This document shows, piece after piece, positions 1 through 7,844 of a stretch of 49,934 nucleotides of DNA. A program made the position numbers and the translations under genes. Origin of the DNA: Desulfococcaceae bacterium HSG9 (lineage in GTDB: Bacteria; Desulfobacterota; Desulfobacteria; Desulfobacterales; JAUCGF01); NCBI GenBank assembly GCA_030378005.1, contig JAUCGF010000110.1, positions 1 to 49,934 of the forward strand, given 5' to 3'. Numbering within the stretch: the first letter of the stretch is position 1; every line of letters begins with the position of its first letter. The notes beneath the pieces were generated by a model. It was not told where the DNA came from, ran no database searches, and saw nothing but the letters and a program-made list of their open reading frames with translations.

Positions 1-124
1 CTGTCGGAACGGCATATTCCGATGCGGACATGCCGTCCCGATGGGACTCAGCGGACACGGGTGATTCGGATTCTACAAATATGCCGCTCCTACGGAGCTG
101 AAAACAGACATGCCGTTCGTCACT

Positions 125-530
125 TTTAAAAAACTTTTCGTTCTACTGACTATACAATCGACACGAACCTTGCGTCCTTTTTCGATATTATTGTCCTCGG
201 CATATCCTGACAGATCACGAGAGATGGTTTTCCGGGTTTACTCTGAAATCGATTTGATATTTGTGTTGATAGCCGATTTTTTAAATCCCCGGTCGGCGAT
301 TCCGATAATGCAAAATCGCCTCAGAGATCCGGAATCAGAAATATGAAAAGCCGAATCTTCGTATGTGAATTCGTAAAGGCGCATAATGATCGCAGCTCGA
401 AGAACCTGTTCGGCGTTTGAAAATTTTACCTTTGTTGAGATATTCAAGAACATATTCACAAATGGCAGGCGTATCATTAATGATGGTGCTGATCATTTCC
501 AACTCTTTTTCTCCAGGGTGGCCGGATGGA
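125..530 (-). pseudogene. ISNCY-family transposase N-terminal remnant, frameshifted
   Basis: Read on the minus strand, three fragments in different frames line up in the order expected for the N-terminal third of an ISNCY-type transposase. They are a piece containing KELEMISTIINDTPAICEYV, a piece containing EQVLRAAIIMRLYEFTYED followed by SAFHISDSGSLRRFCIIGIA, and a piece containing IEKGRKVRVDCIVSRTKSF. The motifs are recalled from the family (helical DNA-binding region, then the EKGRKVRVDCTVVE-like first acidic motif). At least two frameshifts break it, and the rest of the catalytic domain is absent after about position 125. The flanking bases 1-120 hold short ATGCCG-containing palindromic scraps and no gene, and I see nothing further in 531-680. 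It is a dead insertion sequence; no intact terminal repeats were found. Confidence 0.7.
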
Positions 531-680
531 CACTATATATAAAGGATGCCCATACTACATTGATCGTATTCCAATTTTGATTTTTCCTTTTAATGCTCGC
601 AAGCTGAAGCCAGCACTCTTTTATTTCGGAAAAACCAAAATTGGAACCGTATATTCATCAATTTTTCTAAAACACCATCA

Positions 681-1187
681 TCATACCTGAGCCTGCAACA
701 CCGCCGCCTTTTTGCCAGCTTCGGATAATCGCCAGGCCGCATCGCGCATTTTAAGAAGACTTACATCACCGGCATTGACAAATTGAATGGCATGTACCTC
801 ACAAAAGCGGACGCATTGGGGATCGCCGTCGCACAAGTCGCATTTGGCCACTTTGTGGTCGATAGCGATATAGGTCATTGCGCCGAATGGGCATACGCCG
901 ACACAGGTGCGGCATCCGATACAGACATCGTAATCCACGGTGACGCAGCCTGATTCTTCATTTCGGGAAATAGCTTTTACCGGGCATCCGTTCATACAGG
1001 GCGCATCCTGGCATTGTTGGCAAGCCATGGGGATATAAAGCCCTTGGTCTTCCCATTTCATCACTTTCACCCGGCTGCGCGCAGGATTGGAAACGCCATC
1101 GTGTTTCACCGCGCACACCTGCTCGCATAAACGGCAACCGGTGCATTTTTCATAATCGATCATCAGCACTTTTCCGTTAGGTTCCAT
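681..1187 (-). CDS. Four-cluster [4Fe-4S] ferredoxin, electron-transfer subunit of the AOR
   Basis: A 168-residue polyferredoxin with sixteen cysteines in four groups: CTGCRLCEQVC, CQQCQDAPCMNGCP, CIGCRTCVGVCP and CDLCDGDPQCVRFC. It is therefore predicted to bind four [4Fe-4S] clusters, as the AorA, HycB and DmsB-like electron-transfer subunits do. There is no signal peptide, so it is cytoplasmic. It follows the AOR gene by 22 bp on the same strand, which implies that it accepts the electrons released by aldehyde oxidation. The start at 1187 is chosen because AGGAG lies 8 bases upstream; the reading frame is open further upstream, but that extension would overlap the AOR gene and lacks a ribosome site. 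A clear paralog lies at 4460-4945, on the other side of the IclR regulator. The physiological acceptor is unknown. Confidence 0.9.
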   Translation of the reverse strand: MEPNGKVLMIDYEKCTGCRLCEQVCAVKHDGVSNPARSRVKVMKWEDQGLYIPMACQQCQDAPCMNGCPVKAISRNEESGCVTVDYDVCIGCRTCVGVCPFGAMTYIAIDHKVAKCDLCDGDPQCVRFCEVHAIQFVNAGDVSLLKMRDAAWRLSEAGKKAAVLQAQV

Positions 1188-1209
1188 TGCTGTCACTCCT
1201 TTCATAAAA

Positions 1210-3150
1210 TCACAGTAAGCGGGTTGGTTCATTTTCCAAACCAAGCCGTTCAAGGGTTTCCGCCAGGGGTTCGCCGTTTTCATCCAAGCCTTTATGAGTG
1301 TATAATTCATCAATCATAATCTTGAATTTTTCCCGATCAATGGTTTTGCCAACCACATCCGGGGCGCCACGACGGCAAGGCTCGTCAAAATAGCGATGAT
1401 TCAAGGTATCGCCCTTTTTAAGATCATTGCGTGTCAAACCTTCGCGAAGATTGAACAAGCGCTCCATCATATTGGCTCTTTCGGCAATTTCCCAAATTTC
1501 TGTGGGAGACAATTCCAGGCCGGTGTTGAGATAGATAACCTTAGACCAGTCTTCAAAATTGGGCAGCGTGGCACCGAGAAACACCGTATGATATTTGCAA
1601 ATACCAAGACAGTCCACTCCCATGTAGCAGTTTTCCTGCCAGAACACCTGCCAGGCTTTGCCTTGGTAAGAGGTGTGTTCCGAACTTAGCGGGCCGTCGT
1701 AAGGAACCGGGCTGCTATAAATTTTGCGCAGCACTTTTTCAGGCAGATGATAGAGATCGATTGCCGGGCGGCTGCGCAGATGGTCTGAACCGCGGGAGGC
1801 GGTGGCGATATTCAACGCTAATGCCGGGGTGGCTCTTTCATCCGAATGCAAATTGCTCATGCCTTTGACCTGAATCAGATAATCAAAGGAATCTTTGCCG
1901 ATTTTTTCAGACGCCGGAATGCCGCCATCGGCCAGTACATCACCGAGCCAGCCTTTGCGAAAACAGATACGATCCACCATTTCCAACAGAGCTTCGTCGT
2001 TGCCGAAATTCAGATCAAGCCCATCCGTGTCCTTGCGTGTGAGAATGCCTTTTTCATAAAGCTCCATGGCCCATGAGATAATGCTTCCGATCTCAAGGTT
2101 ATCCACGCCGTACTGGTTGACCAAGTGATTGCCGACCAACACGGTTTCCGCATTTTTGCAATCCGGTTCACCGCCGAAAGCGCCCTGGGATGTGTATTCC
2201 GGGCCTTCGTCATATTTGCCCGCATAAGGGCCGGTCGGGATTTTATACTGAGCGCGGCAATGCACCTGACAGGCGTAACAACCGGCCATGTGGTGCGGCC
2301 CGATGGTTTCTTCGGCAATCTCATCAATGCGCTCCGGTTCGATATCGTCGGCGTATTCGCATTGGTTGTACTGAAAATTGCGCGTGCGGATACCTCCCCA
2401 AGAGTTGGTGGCTCCCCAAATAAATGGCGTTCCCAGAGTTCCCTGAGTTTGATTGACTTTGGCGCTGGTGATCTGGTCAATGAAGCGCTTGTTGAATTCC
2501 AACGCTTCCATGGGATGTGCGATGGTAACATCGGTCGTTCCGCGCACAGCCACGGCTTTGAGATTTTTCGATCCCATGACGCATCCCATACCGGAGCGGC
2601 CGGCCGCATTTTTAATGCCAGTCATCACATTGGCATAGCGCACCAGATTTTCACCAGCCTGGCCGATAACGCAACTTTTAATCTCCTCATCGCCCAGTTC
2701 TTCACGAATTGCCCATTGTGTATCAGTTGTTGATTTGCCCCACAATGCGGCGGCGTCGCGAATTTCGATTTTGCCATTATTAATATAAATATAAACCGGC
2801 TTTTCGGCCTTGCCTTTGATAACGAGATGATGAAACCCGGCCCAAGCCAGTTCCGGCGCGAAAAAACCGCCCATGTTGGCGCTTCCAAGAAGGCCGGTCA
2901 GCGGTGATTTGGCCATAATATGGGTGCGCGCGGTGGCTGATGCACATGTGGCGGTTAAAACACCGCCGGAGATAATCAGCGTATTATCTTGCCCCAGCGG
3001 GTCGCAACCTTTTTCTGTATAGTTATAAAGCAGCCAGGCGTCCAAGCCACGTCCGCCAAGAAATTTTTTGCGCAATTCAATAGGAATCGGTTTTGTTTCA
3101 ATATCGCCGGTTGTCAGATTGATAAAGGCGATCTTGCGGTTTAATGCCAT
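1210..3150 (-). CDS. Aldehyde ferredoxin oxidoreductase family tungsto/molybdopterin enzyme
   Basis: A 646-residue AOR-family protein, close to the usual 600-650. AOR enzymes oxidise aldehydes to acids (or run the reverse) at a bis-pterin tungsten or molybdenum centre and pass electrons to ferredoxin through one [4Fe-4S] cluster. Visible features are the N-terminal GGRGLDAWLL segment, the pterin-binding stretch with ARTHIMAKSPLTG and GGFFAPELAWAG (about residues 74-106), GMGCVMGSKNLKAVAVRG (about 187-204), the cluster motif CYACQVHC (Cys291, 294, 298) and the distal CLGIC (Cys514/518). The start at 3150 has GGAGG upstream and follows the stop of the zinc-ribbon gene by one base. The four-cluster ferredoxin downstream makes an AorAB-like complex likely, as in Aromatoleum AOR; no FAD subunit (AorC) is nearby. 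The substrate cannot be read from the sequence. BamB-type benzoyl-CoA reductase subunits belong to the same superfamily, but none of their other subunits is present. Confidence 0.93.
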   Translation of the reverse strand: MALNRKIAFINLTTGDIETKPIPIELRKKFLGGRGLDAWLLYNYTEKGCDPLGQDNTLIISGGVLTATCASATARTHIMAKSPLTGLLGSANMGGFFAPELAWAGFHHLVIKGKAEKPVYIYINNGKIEIRDAAALWGKSTTDTQWAIREELGDEEIKSCVIGQAGENLVRYANVMTGIKNAAGRSGMGCVMGSKNLKAVAVRGTTDVTIAHPMEALEFNKRFIDQITSAKVNQTQGTLGTPFIWGATNSWGGIRTRNFQYNQCEYADDIEPERIDEIAEETIGPHHMAGCYACQVHCRAQYKIPTGPYAGKYDEGPEYTSQGAFGGEPDCKNAETVLVGNHLVNQYGVDNLEIGSIISWAMELYEKGILTRKDTDGLDLNFGNDEALLEMVDRICFRKGWLGDVLADGGIPASEKIGKDSFDYLIQVKGMSNLHSDERATPALALNIATASRGSDHLRSRPAIDLYHLPEKVLRKIYSSPVPYDGPLSSEHTSYQGKAWQVFWQENCYMGVDCLGICKYHTVFLGATLPNFEDWSKVIYLNTGLELSPTEIWEIAERANMMERLFNLREGLTRNDLKKGDTLNHRYFDEPCRRGAPDVVGKTIDREKFKIMIDELYTHKGLDENGEPLAETLERLGLENEPTRLL

Positions 3151-3151
3151 C

Positions 3152-3412
3152 TTATTTGCCCTCCTTTGCACTCAACGATGCTTCGGCCAGTTTACGATTG
3201 GTTTCCCAGACCGGCCCTCGAATTCTGGGGAAATCCGGCCGAACCCAGGCGATGCGATATTCCATGCCACATTCGGGACATTGAACCTGTTTCGCTGCGG
3301 ATGCGGGCTGAAGCCGTCCCATGCAACTCGGATTATGGCAGCGCACTTTGCCATACGTCCTTGTTTGGCGCAGGGTTTCGGCCCCAGACAGTTTGTTTTT
3401 GTCGGTTGCCAT
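3152..3412 (-). CDS. Small zinc-ribbon protein leading the AOR operon
   Basis: An 86-residue protein whose only recognisable feature is a rubredoxin/zinc-ribbon-like cysteine arrangement, CHNPSC at about residues 25-30 and CPEC at about 45-48, which suggests one bound zinc (or iron). The ends are charged and carry no signal peptide. It is the first gene of the leftward operon, and its stop is one base before the AOR start, so translation of the two is probably coupled. An AAGGA-like site precedes the start at 3412. I do not recognise a named family. By position it could be a small AOR accessory, for example for cofactor insertion or electron transfer, but nothing in the sequence proves this. 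Confidence 0.7.
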   Translation of the reverse strand: MATDKNKLSGAETLRQTRTYGKVRCHNPSCMGRLQPASAAKQVQCPECGMEYRIAWVRPDFPRIRGPVWETNRKLAEASLSAKEGK

Positions 3413-3496
3413 CGGTTTTTCCTTTCAGTTTTGGGTTGTTTGATAATTTTAGTGTTCGTCTGTTTCTTTCGATCAATTCTTGACAACATCAAATAA

Positions 3497-3663
3497 GTTC
3501 ACTATGATGAACAGATAATTCATTCTTAATAACAGAACCAAATCAATTGTCAAGCCTAAAAATAGCTATATTTATTAATTTAGTTATTATAACGAAAATT
3601 TATTGACAAGCAATCGAATCTAAATATAGAATGAATTATCAATAACAATTCATCATGGTGAAC
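3497..3663. promoter_or_regulatory. Divergent promoter with mirror-image operator pairs (probable IclR sites)
   Basis: The gap between the zinc-ribbon and iclR genes is AT-rich and nearly symmetric. Outer sites: GTTCACTATGATGAAC at 3497-3512 and, inverted, ATTCATCATGGTGAAC at 3648-3663, which agree at 14 of 16 positions when aligned; each is itself a TTCA-N6-TGAA palindrome. Inner sites: ATAATTCATTCT at 3515-3526 and its exact reverse complement AGAATGAATTAT at 3628-3639. Sigma70-like promoters point both ways: TTGACA (3603-3608), 16 bp, TATAGA rightward; TTGACA (complement of 3548-3553), 16 bp, TATTAA leftward. The inner repeats overlap both -10 boxes, and the right outer site ends just before the iclR start codon. 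This is the expected architecture for coordinated repression plus autoregulation by the adjacent IclR protein. Confidence 0.75.
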
Positions 3664-3664
3664 A

Positions 3665-4429
3665 ATGACTGTAAAATATCAAGCGCCAACTGTTAAAAAG
3701 GCGTTTTCAATTCTCAATCAGATCGCCGCTCAAAAAAAAGGCCAAAGGGCTAGCGAACTGTCCTATTGCCTGAATATCAGCAAAAGCACGGTTCACGGCA
3801 TTCTTACCGCCTTGGATGAGTTAGGGGCAGTTATACGCGATCCGCTGACCAAACGCTATTCATTGGGATTGACATTGTTTGAATTGGGACGGGCGGCGTA
3901 TTCACGCGCTGATTTAAAAGACACCGCGCGCCCCTTTATGGAAAAGCTCATGGTCACGGTTGGCGAATCGGCTTTTTTGGGCGTTAAAAACGGCGATCAT
4001 GTAACAATTCTTGATATTGTCGAATCCTCTCAAAACTTAAAGATCACTGCGCCATTGGGAACTGCAATTCCCTTATTGGCCGGCGCTATCGGCAAAGTGA
4101 TGCTGGCGCAGATGAAATCCGAAGAGGCCGCCGCATTAGTAAATTGCAATGCACTACCTCGTTTCACAGCAAATACAATCACTGATTCGCAGCAGTATTT
4201 GAAAGAAGTCGCATCCGTAAAAAAATATGGTTATGCTATCGACAATGAAGAATATATTCCCGGAGTGAAAGCGATTGCCGCGCCGCTTCACAGCATTGAC
4301 AGAATAATGGCCGCGATTTGGGTGGTGGGATTCAAGCCGGGGATGGATGATCGCAAAATACAGTTTATCGCTACGGAAATTAAAAAAACTTCAGAAGCGA
4401 TTCGTAAAAAAACAGAACATGAAATGTGA
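3665..4429 (+). CDS. IclR-family transcriptional regulator
   Basis: A 254-residue protein with the standard IclR layout: an N-terminal winged helix-turn-helix (about residues 8-70, containing RASELSYCLNISKSTVHGIL) and a C-terminal effector-binding domain (about 80-245, with the TAPLGTAIPLLAGAIGKVMLA stretch split across its core, and a late AIAAPLHSIDRIMAAIWVVG segment). IclR proteins are dimeric regulators of catabolic operons that respond to small acids. It is transcribed divergently from the zinc-ribbon/AOR/ferredoxin operon and is the first gene of the rightward redox operon. The palindromes between the two operons are probably its binding sites, and the one touching its own start codon predicts autoregulation. 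An aromatic or short-chain acid related to the AOR substrate would be a natural effector, but this is inference. Confidence 0.93.
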   Translation: MTVKYQAPTVKKAFSILNQIAAQKKGQRASELSYCLNISKSTVHGILTALDELGAVIRDPLTKRYSLGLTLFELGRAAYSRADLKDTARPFMEKLMVTVGESAFLGVKNGDHVTILDIVESSQNLKITAPLGTAIPLLAGAIGKVMLAQMKSEEAAALVNCNALPRFTANTITDSQQYLKEVASVKKYGYAIDNEEYIPGVKAIAAPLHSIDRIMAAIWVVGFKPGMDDRKIQFIATEIKKTSEAIRKKTEHEM

Positions 4430-4459
4430 TGAATAAATTCACGTTTCAAAGGAATTGAT

Positions 4460-4945
4460 ATGATGAACCGAATACTGATTGCGGATCCTAAAAAATGCAC
4501 AGGATGTCAACTGTGTGAACTGGCTTGCGCATTACAACAAGCCACGCCCGCCAATCCGGCCAAGCCGCGTATCAATATTGTCAATTGGCAAGATTCGGGC
4601 TTTTTTTTGCCTGTGATGTGCCAACATTGCGATGATCCGCCCTGTATGGCCGTTTGTCCGCGCAAAGCTATCTATCGGGATGACCGCTTGGGGCATGTGA
4701 CCGTGGATTACGATTTATGCGTCAGTTGTCAGAAGTGCGCTGCGGTCTGCCCCTTTGGCGCTATCGGTTTTGATCCGGACTATGCCAGGGTGTATAAGTG
4801 CGATTTGTGTCTGGGGGAACCGCGGTGCGTCAAATATTGTCCGTATCAGGCGCTGGCGTTTGTCAATGCTGATGCGATTGCCTATCCGCGTATGCGATTG
4901 TCAGCGCAGCGGATTGCGCCAAGCTGTTTAAAGCATGGAAAATGA
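4460..4945 (+). CDS. Four-cluster [4Fe-4S] ferredoxin, paralog of the AOR partner
   Basis: A 161-residue polyferredoxin with four cysteine groups (CTGCQLCELAC, CQHCDDPPCMAVCP, CVSCQKCAAVCP, CDLCLGEPRCVKYCP). It matches the 681-1187 protein almost end to end, including the segment before the second cluster group (NWQDSGFFLP versus KWEDQGLYIP) and the C-terminal FVNADAIAYPRMR region. The two probably arose by duplication within the locus. AAGGA precedes the start. It lies 30 bp after iclR and before a second ferredoxin and the MetV-like gene, so it has no catalytic AOR subunit of its own. It may form an alternative electron output from the same AOR or serve the MetV-like protein; the sequence does not decide between these. 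Confidence 0.88.
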   Translation: MMNRILIADPKKCTGCQLCELACALQQATPANPAKPRINIVNWQDSGFFLPVMCQHCDDPPCMAVCPRKAIYRDDRLGHVTVDYDLCVSCQKCAAVCPFGAIGFDPDYARVYKCDLCLGEPRCVKYCPYQALAFVNADAIAYPRMRLSAQRIAPSCLKHGK

Positions 4946-4988
4946 CTAAATTTATCAAACATTGACTGTTAATATCAGGAAGAAAATC

Positions 4989-5393
4989 ATGCCCTATTTT
5001 CGTGTGAATGCCAAATGTGACGGATGCCTTGCTTGTGTTCAAAACTGCCCTGCCAATGCGTTGCGGGCCGATGATTCAGGTGTCAGCCGGACATTATTGC
5101 ACAACATGGCGCGTTGCGCCCGCTGCGGCAATTGTTGGCGGGTCTGCCCTCAGGATGCTATCGAATTTCAACATTTTTTACATGGCCAATGGGATGAAGT
5201 GACCACATTGACCCTGCTGCGATGCCGGATTTGCAATGAGCCGCTCTATACAGCCGGTTTCAGGGAAAATGCAGCCGTTTTGGCGGATAAAGAGATCGAA
5301 CAGTTATGCCCTCGTCATCGGGAAGCGCTGCCTTCCATAACGCGCGCGCATTTCTTTCCGGCAGGTAAAATTCCACAGGAGGGAAGCAAATGA
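4989..5393 (+). CDS. Two-cluster ferredoxin with C-terminal zinc-finger-like extension
   Basis: A 134-residue protein. The N-terminal 60 residues hold two [4Fe-4S] motifs, CDGCLACVQNCP and CARCGNCWRVCPQDAIEF, a classical 2[4Fe-4S] ferredoxin fold. The C-terminal half adds CRIC (about residue 77) and a later LCPRHRE, four potential ligands (three Cys and one His) that could form a zinc site. Similar tails occur in hydrogenase- or dehydrogenase-associated ferredoxins, but I cannot name the subfamily. The start at 4989 is preferred over an in-frame upstream ATG because AGGA lies 8 bases before it and the ferredoxin motif begins directly. The stop overlaps the next start in ATGA, so synthesis with the MetV-like protein is probably coupled and the two may be a functional pair. 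Confidence 0.85.
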   Translation: MPYFRVNAKCDGCLACVQNCPANALRADDSGVSRTLLHNMARCARCGNCWRVCPQDAIEFQHFLHGQWDEVTTLTLLRCRICNEPLYTAGFRENAAVLADKEIEQLCPRHREALPSITRAHFFPAGKIPQEGSK

Positions 5394-6088
5394 TTGTCGG
5401 AGATTTAAAACCGTTAGATGAAATCGTTTCATCCGTTGCGGGTTATCGCCGGATACTGGTACTGGGTTGCGGAAGCTGCGTTACAGTCAGCCTTTCCGGA
5501 GGTGATCGCGAGGCGGCGGCTCTGGTACGTGAGCTTAACTGCATGGTTAAAACAGACGGCGCGCCTGTGTCTTTTGAAGTCGGAACAGTTTTGAGGCAAT
5601 GTGAAAAGGATTTGGTATCATCTTTTTGTGAGGTTCCACCGGATACGGATGCGATATTATCGTTGGCGTGCGGAGCCGGCGTGCAGACTGTGGGGGATGC
5701 CTTTGAACCTTTGCCGGTGATACCGGCGCTGAACACCACTTTTATCGGCGCTTCCGATGAAGCCGGCGTATGGCGTGAAATGTGCCACGGATGCGGCGAT
5801 TGTCTGCTAGGCGTAACCGGCAGCATCTGCCCCGTGGCCCGTTGCGCCAAAAGTTTGTTTAACGGCCCTTGTGGCGGCTCCCAGGGCGGTCGCTGTGAAA
5901 TCTATATCGAAAGACCCTGCGCCTGGGCGATGATCTATTTCCGATTGAAAAAACAAAATAAACTGCACTTGCTGCATGAAGTCAGAATGCCGCGGGATTG
6001 GCGCACCGCAACAGCCGCCGGGCCGCGTGAACGCCGGCGTACCGGAATTGGCGGCAGTGCGGGTGAAACGAATAAATCAGCGCAATAA
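5390..6088 (+). CDS. MetV-like methylenetetrahydrofolate reductase C-terminal (zinc/Fe-S) protein
   Basis: A 232-residue protein of the MTHFR C-terminal family (PF12225-type, MetV). Diagnostic segments are GCGSCVTVSLSGGDREAAAL near the N-terminus, RQCEKDLV, LACGAGVQTVGD, and the cysteine-rich CHGCGDCLL, CPVARCAKSLFNGPCGGSQ and RCEIYIERPCAWAMIY. In acetogens and some sulfate reducers MetV partners MetF and links methylene-THF reduction to other electron carriers. Here no metF is adjacent; the partners are a two-cluster and a four-cluster ferredoxin in an IclR-controlled operon with a start/stop overlap. This suggests an orphan MetV module used as an electron-transfer adaptor, perhaps for the AOR or for a MetF encoded elsewhere. 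The last 30 residues are arginine- and glycine-rich and do not look conserved. Confidence 0.85.
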   Translation: MIVGDLKPLDEIVSSVAGYRRILVLGCGSCVTVSLSGGDREAAALVRELNCMVKTDGAPVSFEVGTVLRQCEKDLVSSFCEVPPDTDAILSLACGAGVQTVGDAFEPLPVIPALNTTFIGASDEAGVWREMCHGCGDCLLGVTGSICPVARCAKSLFNGPCGGSQGGRCEIYIERPCAWAMIYFRLKKQNKLHLLHEVRMPRDWRTATAAGPRERRRTGIGGSAGETNKSAQ

Positions 6089-6212
6089 TTTGATCACAGT
6101 GGTTTGACCCGATTCTGGATTCCGGGAAAAATTCCGATTGAAACGGCAACAAAAGAGTGATGTCAATCGGTTTGGCCGTGACAAGTAACTTGACAGTTTC
6201 ATTGCCTTATAT

Positions 6213-6687
6213 TTGCTATCCATATTGCTCCATAAATATTCTGAAAAGCACCGTCATTATCATAACATCAATCATATTACGGAATATCAGACCGCTTCAG
6301 ACCGGATTCAAACTTATCTGAAAGACAGCTTCAGCCAGGAAGCGGCTGTTTGGTTCCATGATGTTATATACGATCCGAAAAATCGAACATCTCATAAATC
6401 TTACAAAACACCCTTCAAACCCTGAAAATTCTGATGAAAAATATTTAATCGACATTGATCTGCTGATATTAGGCACTGATTCTGAATCGTATGACAAATA
6501 TCGCTCTGATATCAGAAAGGAATATTCTTTTGTCCCTGATTTTTTGTTTAAAAAGGGAAGAAAAAAATTATTGAAATCTTTTTTGACAAGCTGGAGAATC
6601 TATCATACAGATTATTTTTTCAGTGAATTTGAAAATCAGGCAAGATCAAATATCAAAAGAGAATTGTCGGAATTAAACGATAGCTGA
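6213..6687 (+). pseudogene. Broken HD-superfamily phosphohydrolase (internal deletion and frame change)
   Basis: Two overlapping frames give the two halves of a predicted metal-dependent HD phosphohydrolase (COG4339-like). The first (from about 6213) reads KYSEKHRHYHNINHITEY, then AAVWFHDVIYDPKN with the HD metal motif. The second (from about 6377) reads LINLTKHPSNPENSDEKY, LIDIDLLILGTDSESYDKYR, EYSFVPDFLFKKGRKK and RIYHTDYFF. From memory of the family, some 40-50 residues that normally follow the HD motif are missing where the frames meet, so an out-of-frame deletion near 6375-6390 is likely. The N-terminus also lacks a proper start. I infer a non-functional relic. Nothing else is seen in 6089-6212. 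Confidence 0.75.
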
Positions 6688-6814
6688 CCGGGCGACGTTC
6701 TCAGCATTGACGCCCGACAGTGCGAACTCAAATCCTCCGCAAGCAGGCCGGACAACTGAAAACTTACAGGACGCAATTGCAGTGAACTATATTGACGCAG
6801 ATTGGGAAAAATAT

Positions 6815-7810
6815 ATGAAAGCGATTTTACACACAAAATTCGGACCGCCGGATGAGCTTCAGCTTAAAGAGATAGAGAAACCCGTTCATAGAGACAACGA
6901 GGTATTGATAAAAGTTCGTGCGACAACAGTGACATCCACGGACTGCAATGTTCGTAATTTCACATTTGTCCCCGGAGTGTTCCAAATCCCCGCGCGGCTG
7001 TTCATGTTCGGTGTGTTTAAACCAAGAATAAGAATATTGGGAATTGATTTGGCCGGAGAGATTGAAGCGGTCGGTAAAGATGTGAAACGATTTAAAGAAG
7101 GCGACCATGTTTTTGGAACACCCGGAATGACTCTGGGAGCCCATGCCGAGTACATATCCGTGCCGGAAGACAGAGTGCTGACGATAAAACCGGCTGACAT
7201 GACCTGGGAAGAGGCGGCGGCCATTTTTTTGGGGGCGAGCACCGCGTTGTTTTACCTCAGGGATAAGGGGAAAATACAGGCTGAACAAAAAATTCTTATC
7301 TATGGCGCTTCCGGAGCCATAGGCACCTATGCGGTGCAGCTTGCCAAATACTTTGGTACAGAAGTTACCGGGGTGTGTAGCACTGCGAATCTGAAAATGG
7401 TCAAATCACTGGGAGCAGATAAGGTCATCGATTACACAAAAGAGGACTATGCCGAAAGCGGGGTGACATATCATCTTATTCTTGATACGGTGGGCAAAAC
7501 CACGTTTTCACACTGCAAGAAAGCGCTGAAGCCAAAGGGTGTTTTTCTGCCGGTATTAATGGATCTGAAAGAACTCGTTCAAATCGTATGGACTTCCATC
7601 ACAGGCGGTAAGAGAGTCAAGGGCGGTGTGGCGGGCGAAAGTGTGGAAGATCTGGATTTCTTCAAAGAGCTTTTTGAGGCGGGAAAATTGAAACCGGTCA
7701 TAGACAGGTGCTATCCGATGGAACAAATTGTCGAAGCTTTTCGGTATGTTGAAAAAGGACACAAAAAGGGAAATGTCGTAATAACCTCAGAGTGCAACGA
7801 AAGAACCTGA
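6815..7810 (+). CDS. Zinc-less MDR-superfamily NAD(P)H-dependent oxidoreductase
   Basis: A 331-residue medium-chain dehydrogenase/reductase of the quinone oxidoreductase type. It starts MKAILHTKFGPPDELQLKEI, has a GroES-like N-terminal domain with GIDLAGEIEAVGKDVKRF (about residues 74-91), and a Rossmann nucleotide-binding motif YGASGAIGTYAVQLAKYFG (about 162-180) followed by GADKVIDYTKEDY. The catalytic zinc ligands of alcohol dehydrogenases are not evident, so it probably reduces quinones, enones or other activated double bonds with NAD(P)H. The start at 6815 is chosen from homology, with GGGA a short way upstream; the frame stays open back to a TTG at 6707, but that extension has no family resemblance. 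It is monocistronic by appearance, with a YdjM-like gene 34 bp downstream. Confidence 0.87.
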   Translation: MKAILHTKFGPPDELQLKEIEKPVHRDNEVLIKVRATTVTSTDCNVRNFTFVPGVFQIPARLFMFGVFKPRIRILGIDLAGEIEAVGKDVKRFKEGDHVFGTPGMTLGAHAEYISVPEDRVLTIKPADMTWEEAAAIFLGASTALFYLRDKGKIQAEQKILIYGASGAIGTYAVQLAKYFGTEVTGVCSTANLKMVKSLGADKVIDYTKEDYAESGVTYHLILDTVGKTTFSHCKKALKPKGVFLPVLMDLKELVQIVWTSITGGKRVKGGVAGESVEDLDFFKELFEAGKLKPVIDRCYPMEQIVEAFRYVEKGHKKGNVVITSECNERT

Positions 7811-7844
7811 CACCGCACCAGATCACTGAAATTAGGAAATTATT

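Noticed and set aside
1188..1313. N-terminal extension of the four-cluster ferredoxin by 42 residues
   Set aside because: It would run into the AOR 3' end, has no ribosome site, and AGGAG stands before the ATG at 1187.
1396..2733. Plus-strand reading frames opposite the AOR gene
   Set aside because: They are antisense to a well-conserved gene and show no family resemblance.
1210..3150. BamB subunit of class II benzoyl-CoA reductase
   Set aside because: None of the other Bam subunits is nearby, and the N-terminus reads as a general AOR; only the superfamily is certain.
5390..6088. A full methylenetetrahydrofolate reductase (MetF)
   Set aside because: Only the MetV/C-terminal cysteine-rich family is present; there is no TIM-barrel flavoprotein domain.
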